This document shows positions 8,991 to 17,851 of a DNA stretch of 64,000 bases, piece by piece. A program made the position numbers and the translations under genes. The notes beneath the pieces are model-generated. The model saw only the letters and a list, made by a program, of their open reading frames with translations, was not told the origin of the DNA and ran no database searches. The DNA comes from Pseudomonas triticifolii. GTDB taxonomy: Bacteria; Pseudomonadota; Gammaproteobacteria; Pseudomonadales; Pseudomonadaceae. The stretch is taken from assembly GCF_014358015.1 (NCBI RefSeq), contig NZ_JACONV010000022.1, positions 1-64,000 on the forward strand, given 5' to 3'. Numbering within the stretch: position 1 is the stretch's first letter; every line of letters begins with the position of its first letter.

Positions 8991-9014
8991 GGAGGGTGCG
9001 CACAGACACCCTCC
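8991..9014 (-). terminator. Possible terminator downstream of trpF
   Basis: An 8-bp perfect inverted repeat (GGAGGGTG/CACCCTCC) with an 8-base loop in the trpF-accD gap. On the minus strand it is followed by TTGTTGC and not by a clean T-run, so termination may be partial. The rest of 8836-9087 holds no gene and probably contains the accD promoter. Confidence 0.4.
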
Positions 9015-9087
9015 TCCACTCAATTCGACCCGCAAGACTTGCGGCGGGAACAGGCTTATGGACGGCGGCCGAACCGCAACCGTCACA

Positions 9088-9708
9088 TCAGGCACTGTGG
9101 ACTGCATTCATGAATGCGAGAATCTTTTCGCGATCCTTGATGCCTTTGCTTTTTTCGACACCACCGCTGACATCAACCGCGTAGGGCTTGACCTGGGCAA
9201 TGGCCTGCGCCACGTTGGCCGACGTCAGCCCGCCCGCCAGAATGATCGGCTTGCTCAACTCACTCGGAATCAAGGCCCAGTCGAACGCCTCCCCCGTACC
9301 GCCCGGCACGCCCTCGACGTATGTATCGAGAAGAATGCCACGCGCATTGCGATAGGCGCGGCAGGCCTGTTCGATATCGTCACCCGCCTTCACGCGCAAC
9401 GCCTTGATATAGGGACGATGATAGCCGTCGCACTCTTGCGGTGTTTCGTCGCCGTGAAACTGCAGCAGATCCAGCGCAACAGCATCCAGCGTTTCATTGA
9501 GCTCACAGGGGCTGGCGTTGACGAACAGCCCGACCGTTGTCACAAAGGGCGGCAGTGCGGCAATGATCGCGCGCGCCTGCTGCACATTCACGGCCCGCGG
9601 ACTTTTGGCATAAAACACCAGCCCGATGGCGTCAGCACCCGCCTCGACTGCAGCGAGGGCATCTTCTATGCGGGTAATCCCGCAGATCTTGCTGCGAACG
9701 GCTGACAT
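9088..9708 (-). CDS. trpF: Phosphoribosylanthranilate isomerase TrpF
   Basis: A 206-residue TIM-barrel enzyme catalysing the Amadori rearrangement in tryptophan synthesis. The general-base cysteine is in SKICGIT near the N-terminus and the general-acid aspartate in the VDVSGGVE motif. In pseudomonads TrpF is a separate protein, not fused to TrpC, and sits away from the other trp genes beside truA, as here. The ATG at 9708 is 60 bases past the truA stop. Confidence 0.96.
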   Translation of the reverse strand: MSAVRSKICGITRIEDALAAVEAGADAIGLVFYAKSPRAVNVQQARAIIAALPPFVTTVGLFVNASPCELNETLDAVALDLLQFHGDETPQECDGYHRPYIKALRVKAGDDIEQACRAYRNARGILLDTYVEGVPGGTGEAFDWALIPSELSKPIILAGGLTSANVAQAIAQVKPYAVDVSGGVEKSKGIKDREKILAFMNAVHSA

Positions 9709-9768
9709 ATGGTGAAAACCTCAGACCTTTCGGAAAGTCCCGGATGTTAGCAAAAGCGCGTCAGGTCG

Positions 9769-10593
9769 TCAGCCTTCAAGTTCGGCGAACCCGGTGAGAA
9801 AGTGCGGACCGATGTATCGCTCGGGCAAGGGAAACTGCTCCCGGTACTCGACCTGCACCAGATAAAGCCCATACGGATGGGCTGTGACACCGCCGGTACG
9901 ACGCGCTTTGCTTTCCAGCACGTCACGCGCCCATTCGACCGGACGCTCGCCTGCCCCGATGGTCATCAGCACGCCGGCAATATTGCGCACCATGTGATGC
10001 AGAAAGGCATTGGCGCGCACATCAATGACAATCATCTTGCCGTGCTGGGTCACGCGAAGGTGATGCAACTGCTTGATCGGTGATTTGGCCTGACACTGTC
10101 CGGCACGGAACGCACTGAAATCGTGGGTACCCACCAGGTGCTGAGCGGCCTGGGCCATACGACTCACGTCCAGCGGGCGATGATTCCAGGTGATTTCCTG
10201 CCCCAGATGCGCCGGACGGATTTGATCGTTATAGATCACATACCGATAACGGCGAGCGATGGCTTTGAAACGGGCATGAAAATCGGCAGGCATCACACGC
10301 GCCCAGGTCACGCTGATATCGTGAGGCAGGTTGATGTTGGCGCCCATGACCCACGCCTTCATCGAGCGCTCAGCCATCGTATCGAAATGCACCACCTGCC
10401 CGCATGCGTGAACACCGGCATCCGTACGCCCCGCGCACATCAGCGAAACGGGCGAGTCGGCTACTTTGGAGAGGGCATTTTCCAGGGTTTCCTGCACGGT
10501 CAGCACGCCGGAGGCCTGACGCTGCCAGCCACAATAGCGCGACCCCTTGTACTCTACGCCCAGCGCGATTCGGGAAAAGCCCTCGGCAGCCAT
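9769..10593 (-). CDS. truA: tRNA pseudouridine synthase TruA
   Basis: Makes pseudouridine at positions 38-40 of the tRNA anticodon arm. The catalytic aspartate is in the GRTDAGVHA motif. The ATG at 10593 gives 274 residues; a TTG at 10623 would add ten more. Neither has a strong ribosome site, so the start is uncertain. It follows fimV, separated by a strong terminator, and precedes trpF. Confidence 0.94.
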   Translation of the reverse strand: MAAEGFSRIALGVEYKGSRYCGWQRQASGVLTVQETLENALSKVADSPVSLMCAGRTDAGVHACGQVVHFDTMAERSMKAWVMGANINLPHDISVTWARVMPADFHARFKAIARRYRYVIYNDQIRPAHLGQEITWNHRPLDVSRMAQAAQHLVGTHDFSAFRAGQCQAKSPIKQLHHLRVTQHGKMIVIDVRANAFLHHMVRNIAGVLMTIGAGERPVEWARDVLESKARRTGGVTAHPYGLYLVQVEYREQFPLPERYIGPHFLTGFAELEG

Positions 10594-10671
10594 CTCTGCG
10601 ACCGGGTTATCTATATTCGCCAAGGTGTTACAGCCTGTCGGTTTGCGAAAAGTCGGCCATTATACGGCCGC

Positions 10672-10730
10672 AAAAAAAAGACGCCACACCGGGCGCCAAA
10701 TGCAGACGGCCGCATCAGCGGCCGTCTGTG
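10672..10730 (-). terminator. Double hairpin terminator after fimV
   Basis: Reading the minus strand from the fimV stop there is first an 11-bp GC-rich hairpin (CAGACGGCCGC/GCGGCCGTCTG, about 10703-10728). A second stem (GGCGCC/GGCGTC) follows, ending in a run of eight T at 10672-10679. The second hairpin is a good intrinsic terminator. Confidence 0.75.
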
Positions 10731-10747
10731 GTCAGGCATCGTTCGAG

Positions 10748-13579
10748 TCAGGCAAGACGCGAGAGCATGTCGCGCGCTTCGCTCTTCTGCCCATCATCGC
10801 CTTCGCTGACGACCTCATCCAGAATGTCTCGCGCTCCATCGGCATCACCCATATCAATGTAAGCACGTGCCAGATCCAGCTTGGTGGCCGCTTCATCAGT
10901 GCCCGCCATGAAATCGAAGTCCGGCTCGTCGTCCAGCGCCATCGCGTCTTCTGCCGTGAACCTTGGCTCATCCAGCGGCGGATGCTCAAGGTTCTGCGAA
11001 AGACGGTCCAGCTCAGCGTTCACATCATCGATTTCAGAGGCAAATGCCTGGCTGGCCTGATCCGATTCGATTTCGTCAGCCAGCGACAGGTCAAAGTCCT
11101 CCGGCAACTCAAGGTCATCACTGACGGGCGCAGCAGCAACCGGCTCGACAGGGCTATCGCCAAGACCGAGCAGGAAGTCGTCCTCGTTCTTGAGTGCCGG
11201 ATCCTCTTCAGTCAGGTCCAGATCGAAATCGGCCAGATCATCAGGTGTAGATGCCGCACGAGCGGCCTCCTGTTCCTGCATGATGGACTCGAAACTCAGC
11301 TCATCGTCATCAGGTGTTGCCGCAACCAAAGGCTCATCCAGCAACAGATCATCCGGGTCGGTCACCGTCGGCACTGCCGCCGCTGATGGCTCCTCGAACT
11401 CATCCAGGCTCAGATCGAAGTCATGATCGAAGTCCTCTTCAGCGGCGTCCGACCCGGCAACCAGAGGCGCGGGCTCGCTGACCTCGGGGACAGCAACCGG
11501 CTCAGGCTCAGGCTCGACTTCCGATGGACCCGCATCGTCAGCCAGCAGCTCTTCCAGATATTTGGCATCGAGTTCAGCAGCCAGCGCTGCGGCACTGGCC
11601 GCTGCCGCGACGGCTGCAACCGGTGCTACCGCAGGCGCAGTTTCAACCACTGCGGGTGCCACAACAGGCGCCACAGTGTTACGGGTCGAGTGTGCATCTT
11701 CTAGCTGCTCGCCCTCAGCTTCACGCTTTCCCGCTGCCACCAGTTTACGTTCGTGAGCGGCATACGCCTTGTTATTGCCCTGCTCGGCGTAGATTTCCAT
11801 CAGCTTGAGACGAATGTCATCGCGCCTTGGATCATCCTTGACCGACTCTTCGAGCAGCTCGACAGCCTGATTCATGCGCCCGTAAGCGATATGGATTTCA
11901 GCCTGCACCAGCGGATCGGCCGGTCGCTCCTGCGCCGCAGCGGCAACAGCACCTGCAGCAGTCGCTGCCCCCATCCGCACGTTAGGCGGTGGAACATCCA
12001 GTCCATCGAAGCTGGCAGGAGGAGCATTCATGTCCATGTCGGAGACGAACTCGGACTCTTCCGCCAGTGCACGCGCCATACGGCGATGCTTCTCGGCCTC
12101 GGCCTTCGCGGCACGACGTCGCGCCAGGAACAACAGCAACAGCGCGAGGATCAGCAGCACAGCACCACCGATGAGCCCCAGCAGCACAGGGTTGTTGAGA
12201 ACCTTCTGCAACGCGTCTTCATCTTCTGGAACAGCAACCGGCTCTACCGCCAGAGGCTGATCGGCTGCCGGTGTCGCGACCTGCGCAGCACCGGCTGGCA
12301 ATGCGTCTTCAGGCGCAATTTCACCGGCAGGTTTTACAGGTGCACCATTGGCGTCAACCAGTGAAGCGGGAACCGCTGCATTGACAGGCGTGGTCGCACC
12401 TGGCGGTGTGGCATCAGGCGTAGCCGCAGGTGGAACAGCGGCGCCGGCCGCCTGCATCTTGGCCAACTGACCATTCTTGAGTTCGATCAGACGCTGCAGC
12501 TTGTCCAACTGGCTCTGCAAATCATTCATGCGGCTTTTCAGCTCGGCATTGTCGCGACGCGAGGTATCCAGTGCCTCTTGGGCAACAGCCAGCTTGTTGC
12601 TCACGTCGCTGTCGCCTGCGGCACCTTTGGCGGCGGGCTTACCGCTGGCCGAGACCAGGCTGAGGTTATCCGGTGTATCTACTTTGGAAGGCGCAGCGCC
12701 GGCACGATCACGACGCGTGGCATCGACCTGGCGAGTGCCGGTCGGCAAGCGACGACCTTCCCGCCAGGCGCTGTACTGCCTGGAAACCTCGGCAACGGCC
12801 TGCGGCTGCGGCAGGGCGGTGGTCTGCTGAGGCGTGGGCAGGCGCAGCACCTGACCTTTTTTCAAGCGATTGATGTTGCCGCCGATGAAGGCTTCAGGAT
12901 TGAGCGCCTGAATGGCCAGCATGGTCTGCTGCACCGTACCGCCGGTACGAACCTTGGCCGCGATTTCCCACAGCGTGTCGTTGTTGGCGGTCACGTACTG
13001 GGCCTGCTTGTCGGCAGCGGGTGGCGGCAAGGCCGCGTCCGGCGACGCAGGTGGCTGGGCAGGCGTGGCAGGCGTCGGGGCTTCTGCTGCCGGCGCAACG
13101 GTTGCCAACTGCGCTGGAGCGCCAGCGGCCGGTGCAGCGGGAGCAGGCGCAGCGGCAGCAGCAGCCGCTTCCGGGGAAAACTTCGGCGGATCCAGCAACA
13201 GGCTGTATTCGCGCAACAGGCGTCCGTTGGGCCAGAGCACCTGGATCAGAAACTTGACGTAAGGCTCACGCACCGGCTTGGTGGACGTAATGCGCAGCAC
13301 GCTCTTGCCACTGGCATTGATGACCGGGGTGAAACTCAGATCGTTGAGAAACGCCTGGCGAGTGATGCCCGCCTGAGCGAAGTCAGCCGTCGTCGCGAGG
13401 CTTGGCACCACCTGCGCAGCGTTGACCCCTTGTGCATCGGTCAACTCGATCTCGGCTACCAACGGCTGGTTCAGGGTCGACTTGACAGACAATTCCCCGA
13501 GCCCCAACGCCTGCGCCATCCCTGATGACAGCGCCGAAGCCGCAGCGATCGCTAATACCAGTTTACGAACCTGAACCAT
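10748..13579 (-). CDS. fimV: FimV, peptidoglycan-binding pilus assembly hub
   Basis: A 943-residue inner membrane protein needed in Pseudomonas for type IV pilus assembly, twitching and polar signalling. The start at 13579 directly precedes a signal peptide (MVQVRKLVL...AQALG). The order is: an N-terminal FimV domain (about 25-130), a Pro/Ala linker, a LysM domain (about 200-265) binding peptidoglycan, a coiled coil (about 345-390), one transmembrane helix (about 475-495), then a long acidic cytoplasmic region with TPR-like segments. It ends with the conserved C-terminal TPR (ATKLDLARAYIDMGD). In P. aeruginosa the cytoplasmic part acts through PilZ-like and cAMP signalling partners. A second, shorter paralogue is at 47892-50105. 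Confidence 0.95.
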   Translation of the reverse strand: MVQVRKLVLAIAAASALSSGMAQALGLGELSVKSTLNQPLVAEIELTDAQGVNAAQVVPSLATTADFAQAGITRQAFLNDLSFTPVINASGKSVLRITSTKPVREPYVKFLIQVLWPNGRLLREYSLLLDPPKFSPEAAAAAAAPAPAAPAAGAPAQLATVAPAAEAPTPATPAQPPASPDAALPPPAADKQAQYVTANNDTLWEIAAKVRTGGTVQQTMLAIQALNPEAFIGGNINRLKKGQVLRLPTPQQTTALPQPQAVAEVSRQYSAWREGRRLPTGTRQVDATRRDRAGAAPSKVDTPDNLSLVSASGKPAAKGAAGDSDVSNKLAVAQEALDTSRRDNAELKSRMNDLQSQLDKLQRLIELKNGQLAKMQAAGAAVPPAATPDATPPGATTPVNAAVPASLVDANGAPVKPAGEIAPEDALPAGAAQVATPAADQPLAVEPVAVPEDEDALQKVLNNPVLLGLIGGAVLLILALLLLFLARRRAAKAEAEKHRRMARALAEESEFVSDMDMNAPPASFDGLDVPPPNVRMGAATAAGAVAAAAQERPADPLVQAEIHIAYGRMNQAVELLEESVKDDPRRDDIRLKLMEIYAEQGNNKAYAAHERKLVAAGKREAEGEQLEDAHSTRNTVAPVVAPAVVETAPAVAPVAAVAAAASAAALAAELDAKYLEELLADDAGPSEVEPEPEPVAVPEVSEPAPLVAGSDAAEEDFDHDFDLSLDEFEEPSAAAVPTVTDPDDLLLDEPLVAATPDDDELSFESIMQEQEAARAASTPDDLADFDLDLTEEDPALKNEDDFLLGLGDSPVEPVAAAPVSDDLELPEDFDLSLADEIESDQASQAFASEIDDVNAELDRLSQNLEHPPLDEPRFTAEDAMALDDEPDFDFMAGTDEAATKLDLARAYIDMGDADGARDILDEVVSEGDDGQKSEARDMLSRLA

Positions 13580-13687
13580 AGCCCATCCCTTGTTTAAAGA
13601 TTCTCCATTGTCTGGAGAGGTAGTCCTGCGTTGGGTGTAAGGCGTGTCGCCGCTGGAACAATTATTCAAATTGTTGCCAAGTATCTT

Positions 13688-14698
13688 TTACACATCATCT
13701 TTTATCAACAATTCGCCAACCTGCACAGCGTTGAGCGCTGCGCCTTTGCGAACATTATCCGAAGTAATCCACAGATTAAGTTGCTCACTATCGTTTATAC
13801 CGGCCCGAACACGCCCTACATAAACCACGTCCTGCCCGACTGCATCGCCCACCGGCGTCGGATAATCACCGGCATCGACAAGCTCGATGCCTGCCGCTGA
13901 TTCGAGTGCTGCATTCACCGCAGCCAGATCGACCGGCGCGGCCGTTTGTATCGATACGGTGAAGCTGTCACCGAAAAATACCGGCACTTGAATGCAAGTA
14001 GCAGACACTTTGAGCGATGGCAGAGCCAGCAGTTCGCGCAACTCTTCAACCAGACGCTTCTCCAGCGGTACATGCCCTGAATCATCGGGCGTACCCACCT
14101 GCGCCAACAGGTTGAACGCCATCTGACGGTCAAAGAAGCGTGTTTCCAGCGGACGTACATTAAGCAGCTCGGTGGTCTGACGGGCCAGCTCGCTAACCCC
14201 TTCACGCCCCTGGGCCGAAACCGCCAGGCACGCGGTGACCGAAATATTGCGCATGTCGAGCAATTCGCGCAGCGGTGCCACAACCAGGGCTACGGCTGTG
14301 GCCGATGCACTGGGGCTGGAGACCAGACGCGACGATCCGACCGACGTCAGCAGCGCCGCATTGATTTCAGGCACCACGTTGGGTGCCTGCGAAGCAGGCA
14401 GCGCGCCAGACAGGTCGATGACCAGGCAGCCAGCCGCCACCGCTTTTTCGACATGGCTACGACTGATGGCAGGACCGGCTGCAAAGAAAGCGAGCCTGAC
14501 CTTGCCGAAGTCGAACGCATCAACCTCGCGTACGCGCACGTTTTTGCCGCGAAACGGCACCGAATGGCCTGCCGATTCGATACTGGCCAACAGGTGCAGG
14601 TCGCCTACCGGAAAATCTCGTTCTTCCAGTATCTGAACAATGGTTTCGCCGACAGTACCGGTTGCGCCGACGACGGCGATATCAAAGGACTGGCTCAT
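13688..14698 (-). CDS. usg: USG-1-like aspartate-semialdehyde dehydrogenase paralogue
   Basis: A 336-residue protein with the ASADH fold: N-terminal NADP-binding GATGTVGE, then the dimerisation and catalytic domain. The catalytic cysteine that lies in an N-C-S/T motif in true Asd is not present: the corresponding segment here reads SSPSASATAV. This is the known hallmark of the Usg group encoded next to asd and fimV, so dehydrogenase activity is unlikely and the function is unknown. Unlike the usual asd-usg order, no true asd gene precedes it in this window. Confidence 0.85.
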   Translation of the reverse strand: MSQSFDIAVVGATGTVGETIVQILEERDFPVGDLHLLASIESAGHSVPFRGKNVRVREVDAFDFGKVRLAFFAAGPAISRSHVEKAVAAGCLVIDLSGALPASQAPNVVPEINAALLTSVGSSRLVSSPSASATAVALVVAPLRELLDMRNISVTACLAVSAQGREGVSELARQTTELLNVRPLETRFFDRQMAFNLLAQVGTPDDSGHVPLEKRLVEELRELLALPSLKVSATCIQVPVFFGDSFTVSIQTAAPVDLAAVNAALESAAGIELVDAGDYPTPVGDAVGQDVVYVGRVRAGINDSEQLNLWITSDNVRKGAALNAVQVGELLIKDDV

Positions 14699-14783
14699 GC
14701 AAAAACCTCAGGAAAATCAGGGAGCGGCACTTTAACCGCCGAACTGCCGACAGGCAATTGACCCCATCGGATACGCAACCGGT

Positions 14784-15344
14784 TCAGGGCTCCAGCCCAA
14801 TCGGGAAAAACACGCCATCACTCCAGACACCCAACCAGCGCTGCCCGTCGATTTCACGGGTGACCGCCAGCTCCACCAACTGATAGAACACATTGCGATG
14901 AATCAGCGCGTCAAGGTTGCTGCGTACATGAATGTAAGGGGCAGGCTCCTGAGTCTCTGGATCAATGAGGACACGCAACGGGTGATCGACACCCGCCTGG
15001 GTTTCATCCTCGACATTGGTCACAAAGCGCAGGACCTGCGTCTCGCCCTCGCCCGTCACATCAAGCGCCACAGCGACAAAAGGCGCGTCATCGACCTTGA
15101 TGCCGACCTTTTCGACCGGCGTAATGAGGAAATAGTCGTCGCCGTCACGGCGCAGGATAGTCGAGAACAGCCGCACCATCGGCTTGCGCCCGATCGGGGT
15201 GCCCTGGTAGTACCAGGTGCCGTCGCGGGCGATACGCATGTCGATATCGCCGCAGAAATCGGGATTCCAGAGATGAACAGGCGGCAAGCCTTTGCTCTTG
15301 GGGATCTGCGCAAACAGGTCGTTGGCCTTGCCTGAATCGGTCAT
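14784..15344 (-). CDS. DUF1285 family protein
   Basis: A 186-residue soluble protein of the DUF1285 family. It has no signal peptide or membrane segment, and a beta-rich pattern with the motifs GDIDMRIARDGTW and FFPIG near the ends. Its function is unknown. The ribosome site AGGAG overlaps the stop codon region of the preceding lipoprotein gene, so the two are translationally linked. In P. aeruginosa the homologue sits in the same TetR/tatD neighbourhood (from memory). Confidence 0.88.
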   Translation of the reverse strand: MTDSGKANDLFAQIPKSKGLPPVHLWNPDFCGDIDMRIARDGTWYYQGTPIGRKPMVRLFSTILRRDGDDYFLITPVEKVGIKVDDAPFVAVALDVTGEGETQVLRFVTNVEDETQAGVDHPLRVLIDPETQEPAPYIHVRSNLDALIHRNVFYQLVELAVTREIDGQRWLGVWSDGVFFPIGLEP

Positions 15345-15352
15345 GCTTACTC

Positions 15353-15958
15353 CTAGCGCTCAACACCCAACAAGGTACGAGCGTAGTCTTCAAGGGGCGG
15401 ACCTAGCAAATCTTCGGGGCTAGTGTCGTAAAGCGTCAGCAATCCGCCACGACTGCGAATACGCGCGCTGTCAATCAGATAGCGGGTGCTGGTCTCGATC
15501 AGCATGAGCTGAATGACGCCCGAGTCTATGCCCAGGCGGTCCACTGCTTCCTGATCCGACCACTGATCGCCATTACCGATACGGTCATCGGCCTTGGCAA
15601 AGCGGGTGTACAGCAGGTAGTGCGCGCCGGCACTTCGGGCCTCGATCATCGCTTCGTCAAGGCCTAGCGGCGCAGGCGCGCGACGAACCATGGGAAAGTA
15701 TTCGATAAAGCCCTTGAACGCCTCTTCAGCCACGACATTGGGTCGCGGATAAGCGTTGCCGGGCGGCACGAAGGCACCCTGAGCAATATAGATGAAGGAG
15801 TCGGGCTGCACGCGCCAGTTGGCAATGCGACGGGTTTCACTGTGATCGAGCAGGCCAGCATCGCTGAACTGCTCGCGAACGCCCTCTCCCATGTCGCTGA
15901 CTTTCATGCAACCGCTCAACGCCAAAAACGTCAGCAGCAGAAACAGGCTACGCATCAT
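15353..15958 (-). CDS. DUF4823-type lipoprotein
   Basis: A 201-residue predicted lipoprotein. The signal peptide has the lipobox ALSGC about 17 residues in. Two ATG codons stand side by side (15958 and 15955); the GGGAGGGG ribosome site is better spaced for the second. The mature domain includes the pattern ARSAGAHYLLYTRFA, typical of a small periplasmic alpha/beta domain. No catalytic motif is visible. It is followed within 8 bases by the DUF1285 gene. Confidence 0.87.
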   Translation of the reverse strand: MMRSLFLLLTFLALSGCMKVSDMGEGVREQFSDAGLLDHSETRRIANWRVQPDSFIYIAQGAFVPPGNAYPRPNVVAEEAFKGFIEYFPMVRRAPAPLGLDEAMIEARSAGAHYLLYTRFAKADDRIGNGDQWSDQEAVDRLGIDSGVIQLMLIETSTRYLIDSARIRSRGGLLTLYDTSPEDLLGPPLEDYARTLLGVER

Positions 15959-16058
15959 CCCCTCCCAAGTGCCGGTGACGGAAAACCGGCGAATGGTCGT
16001 CGGATGCAGCTTCCGCGCCATCTCTGCTCAGGTGCGCGGCGAGCCTTGTTCTGCGGGG

Positions 16059-16721
16059 TCAGGATTCAACCGGATCAGGCCTGGGTTCGTGAGGCGCATC
16101 CCCGTCGCGCTTGCGCTTGTTGCCCATGCGCACGCCGATGTCCATGAGGAAGTGGAAGAAGCCTTCCTGATCTTCCAGCACATTGCTCCAGAACGGCGAG
16201 TGATACAGCGCGACAGCGCCATGCACCAGCGCCCAGGCTGCGCAGTAGTGGTAGTAAGGCGGGACGTCTTCCAGCTTGCCTTCAGTAATGCGGCCCTTGA
16301 TCAGCAGCGTCAGGTGCTCGAAGTTCGAGGCGCGGATCTTGTGCAGCTCTTCGACCAGCTCAGGCACCTGATTGCCCTTGACCACCTTTTCTTCGAGGCG
16401 ATCAAAAAGGCGATAACGCTGAGGATCGCGCATGCGGAACTCAAAGTAGGCACGTGACAGCGCCTCCTTGTCCTTGTCGACATCGGCCGAGTGCAGCAGC
16501 TCGTTCAGATCCCGCTCGTAATCGAGCATCAGGCGCAGATAGATCTCCGCCTTGGACTTGAAGTGCTTATAGATCGTGCCTTTGCCGATACCAACGGCAT
16601 CCGCGATCATTTCGACCGTGACGCTGTCTTCGCCCTGCTCAAGGAACAGTTTTAGCGCGGTGTCGAGAATTTCCTGCTCACGGCGGCGAAACTCACGGAC
16701 CTTACGAGGTTCTTTTTGCAT
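16059..16721 (-). CDS. TetR family transcriptional regulator
   Basis: A 220-residue regulator. The N-terminal helix-turn-helix (about 12-60) includes the TVEMIADAVGIGKGTIYKHFKSK signature in shortened form VGIGKGTIYKHF. The ligand-binding C-terminal domain is unassigned. The start at 16721 is chosen because it begins right before the HTH; the open frame upstream reads into the lysE gene. It resembles PA2957, the regulator beside tatD and rgsA in P. aeruginosa. Target genes cannot be deduced here. Confidence 0.9.
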   Translation of the reverse strand: MQKEPRKVREFRRREQEILDTALKLFLEQGEDSVTVEMIADAVGIGKGTIYKHFKSKAEIYLRLMLDYERDLNELLHSADVDKDKEALSRAYFEFRMRDPQRYRLFDRLEEKVVKGNQVPELVEELHKIRASNFEHLTLLIKGRITEGKLEDVPPYYHYCAAWALVHGAVALYHSPFWSNVLEDQEGFFHFLMDIGVRMGNKRKRDGDAPHEPRPDPVES

Positions 16722-16875
16722 AAAAAGGTCTGTCAGGAATCGAAATCGAAGCCGCGTATTATGCCCAATTGGCGCTAAATTGCACGGATCATCCGACCAT
16801 ATAGAGGGAAATGAACAATACAAGGCGCTGCAAGCAAAGCGCACCCTGCCGACGCTGTGCCCGCGCCTCGGGTGT

Positions 16876-17526
16876 TTACTGGCTGATGCCGGGCACGGGA
16901 CCGACAAACTCCAGGTAGCCGGTAATCACGACATAGAGCGTGAAATAGGCAAATATCAGCGCCGACGCAATATAAGACATTCGCAGCATGCGTTCGCCCA
17001 TCAGGCGTCCGCCCTGATGCGCCAGCGCGCAAAGCGTGATTGACCAGACCACGCCTGCCGCCAAGAAGCCTGCGAGAAAAACCGAAGCACTGGCCAGGTC
17101 CGAACCTTGCCGCGCAATGAGTGCACCACCCACCGCCGCAAACCAGAGGATGGCGCTGGGCGACGACATGGCCAAAAAAATGCCGCGAAAGAACAGCGCG
17201 CCACTGGTCTTGCCCCATTGCACGTTCTGGCTTTCAACACCCGCGCTGACCGTGACGGCGCTCATGACCATTCTGAAACAGAACCAGGCCAGCACCGCCG
17301 TACCGCCCAGCCATAGAACGTAGCGAACCGCCTCGTACTGAAGCAGCACGGCCATGCCCAACATGGCCAGTACCGCATAGGCCAGATCGCCCACACAGGT
17401 GCCCAACCCCAGCCATAGCCCTCTGGAGAAGCCGCGCTGCATGGAAAGCGTAATCATCGCGATGTTCGCCAGGCCAATGTCCAGGCACAACGACAGACTC
17501 AATAAAAAACCGTTGGAAAAACCCAC
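16876..17526 (-). CDS. LysE/RhtB family exporter
   Basis: An inner membrane protein of 216 residues with six predicted transmembrane helices. It begins with the family pattern SNGFLLSLSLCLDIGLAN and has a conserved NPSAI-like loop (MSSPSAILWF). These proteins export amino acids or related small molecules; the substrate is not predictable. The GTG at 17526 is chosen over the GTG at 17571 because it has a GAGGG ribosome site at good spacing and gives the usual family length. It is divergent from the rgsA small RNA. Confidence 0.85.
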   Translation of the reverse strand: MGFSNGFLLSLSLCLDIGLANIAMITLSMQRGFSRGLWLGLGTCVGDLAYAVLAMLGMAVLLQYEAVRYVLWLGGTAVLAWFCFRMVMSAVTVSAGVESQNVQWGKTSGALFFRGIFLAMSSPSAILWFAAVGGALIARQGSDLASASVFLAGFLAAGVVWSITLCALAHQGGRLMGERMLRMSYIASALIFAYFTLYVVITGYLEFVGPVPGISQ

Positions 17527-17689
17527 GCCACACCCTCGAACAGGCCATTTGGAGGCCAAGCCCTGCCACACACAACGAACAACATGAATATCGGCCTAAA
17601 CTCATGCGCGGACGCTTATTCAGTGCTCAAGAACCGGTTTAGTATTCCAAAATTGTTTAAAAAATGAACAACTATCCCTGGACGCCCCT

Positions 17690-17830
17690 CGATACTGGTC
17701 AATAATAAGATCGTTGGCGCGCCATTCCCCCAAGTGGTTCGCCAGTAAAGGCGCCAAAGGACAGCGTGCCTTTGTTTTACTCCTAATGGTCTTAACCCGG
17801 CTTCACCCCCCCAGAATCCGGGTTTTTTTT
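17690..17830 (+). ncRNA. rgsA: RgsA (P16) small RNA with promoter and terminator
   Basis: The only plus-strand transcription unit in this gap. A CGATACT -10 element of sigma-S type at 17690-17696 predicts a start near 17703. The transcript ends at a strong intrinsic terminator (AACCCGG/CCGGGTT then eight T, 17794-17830), giving about 125 nt. In between are hairpin-forming segments (GGCGCGCC...GGCGCC; AAAGG...CCTTT). Position beside tatD matches RgsA of P. aeruginosa (PA2958.1), an RpoS- and Gac-linked stress RNA. The identity rests on synteny and architecture. The rest of 17527-17851 holds the divergent lysE promoter region and nothing else I can name. Confidence 0.7.
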
Positions 17831-17851
17831 GCCTGCGATTTGACCACCCGC

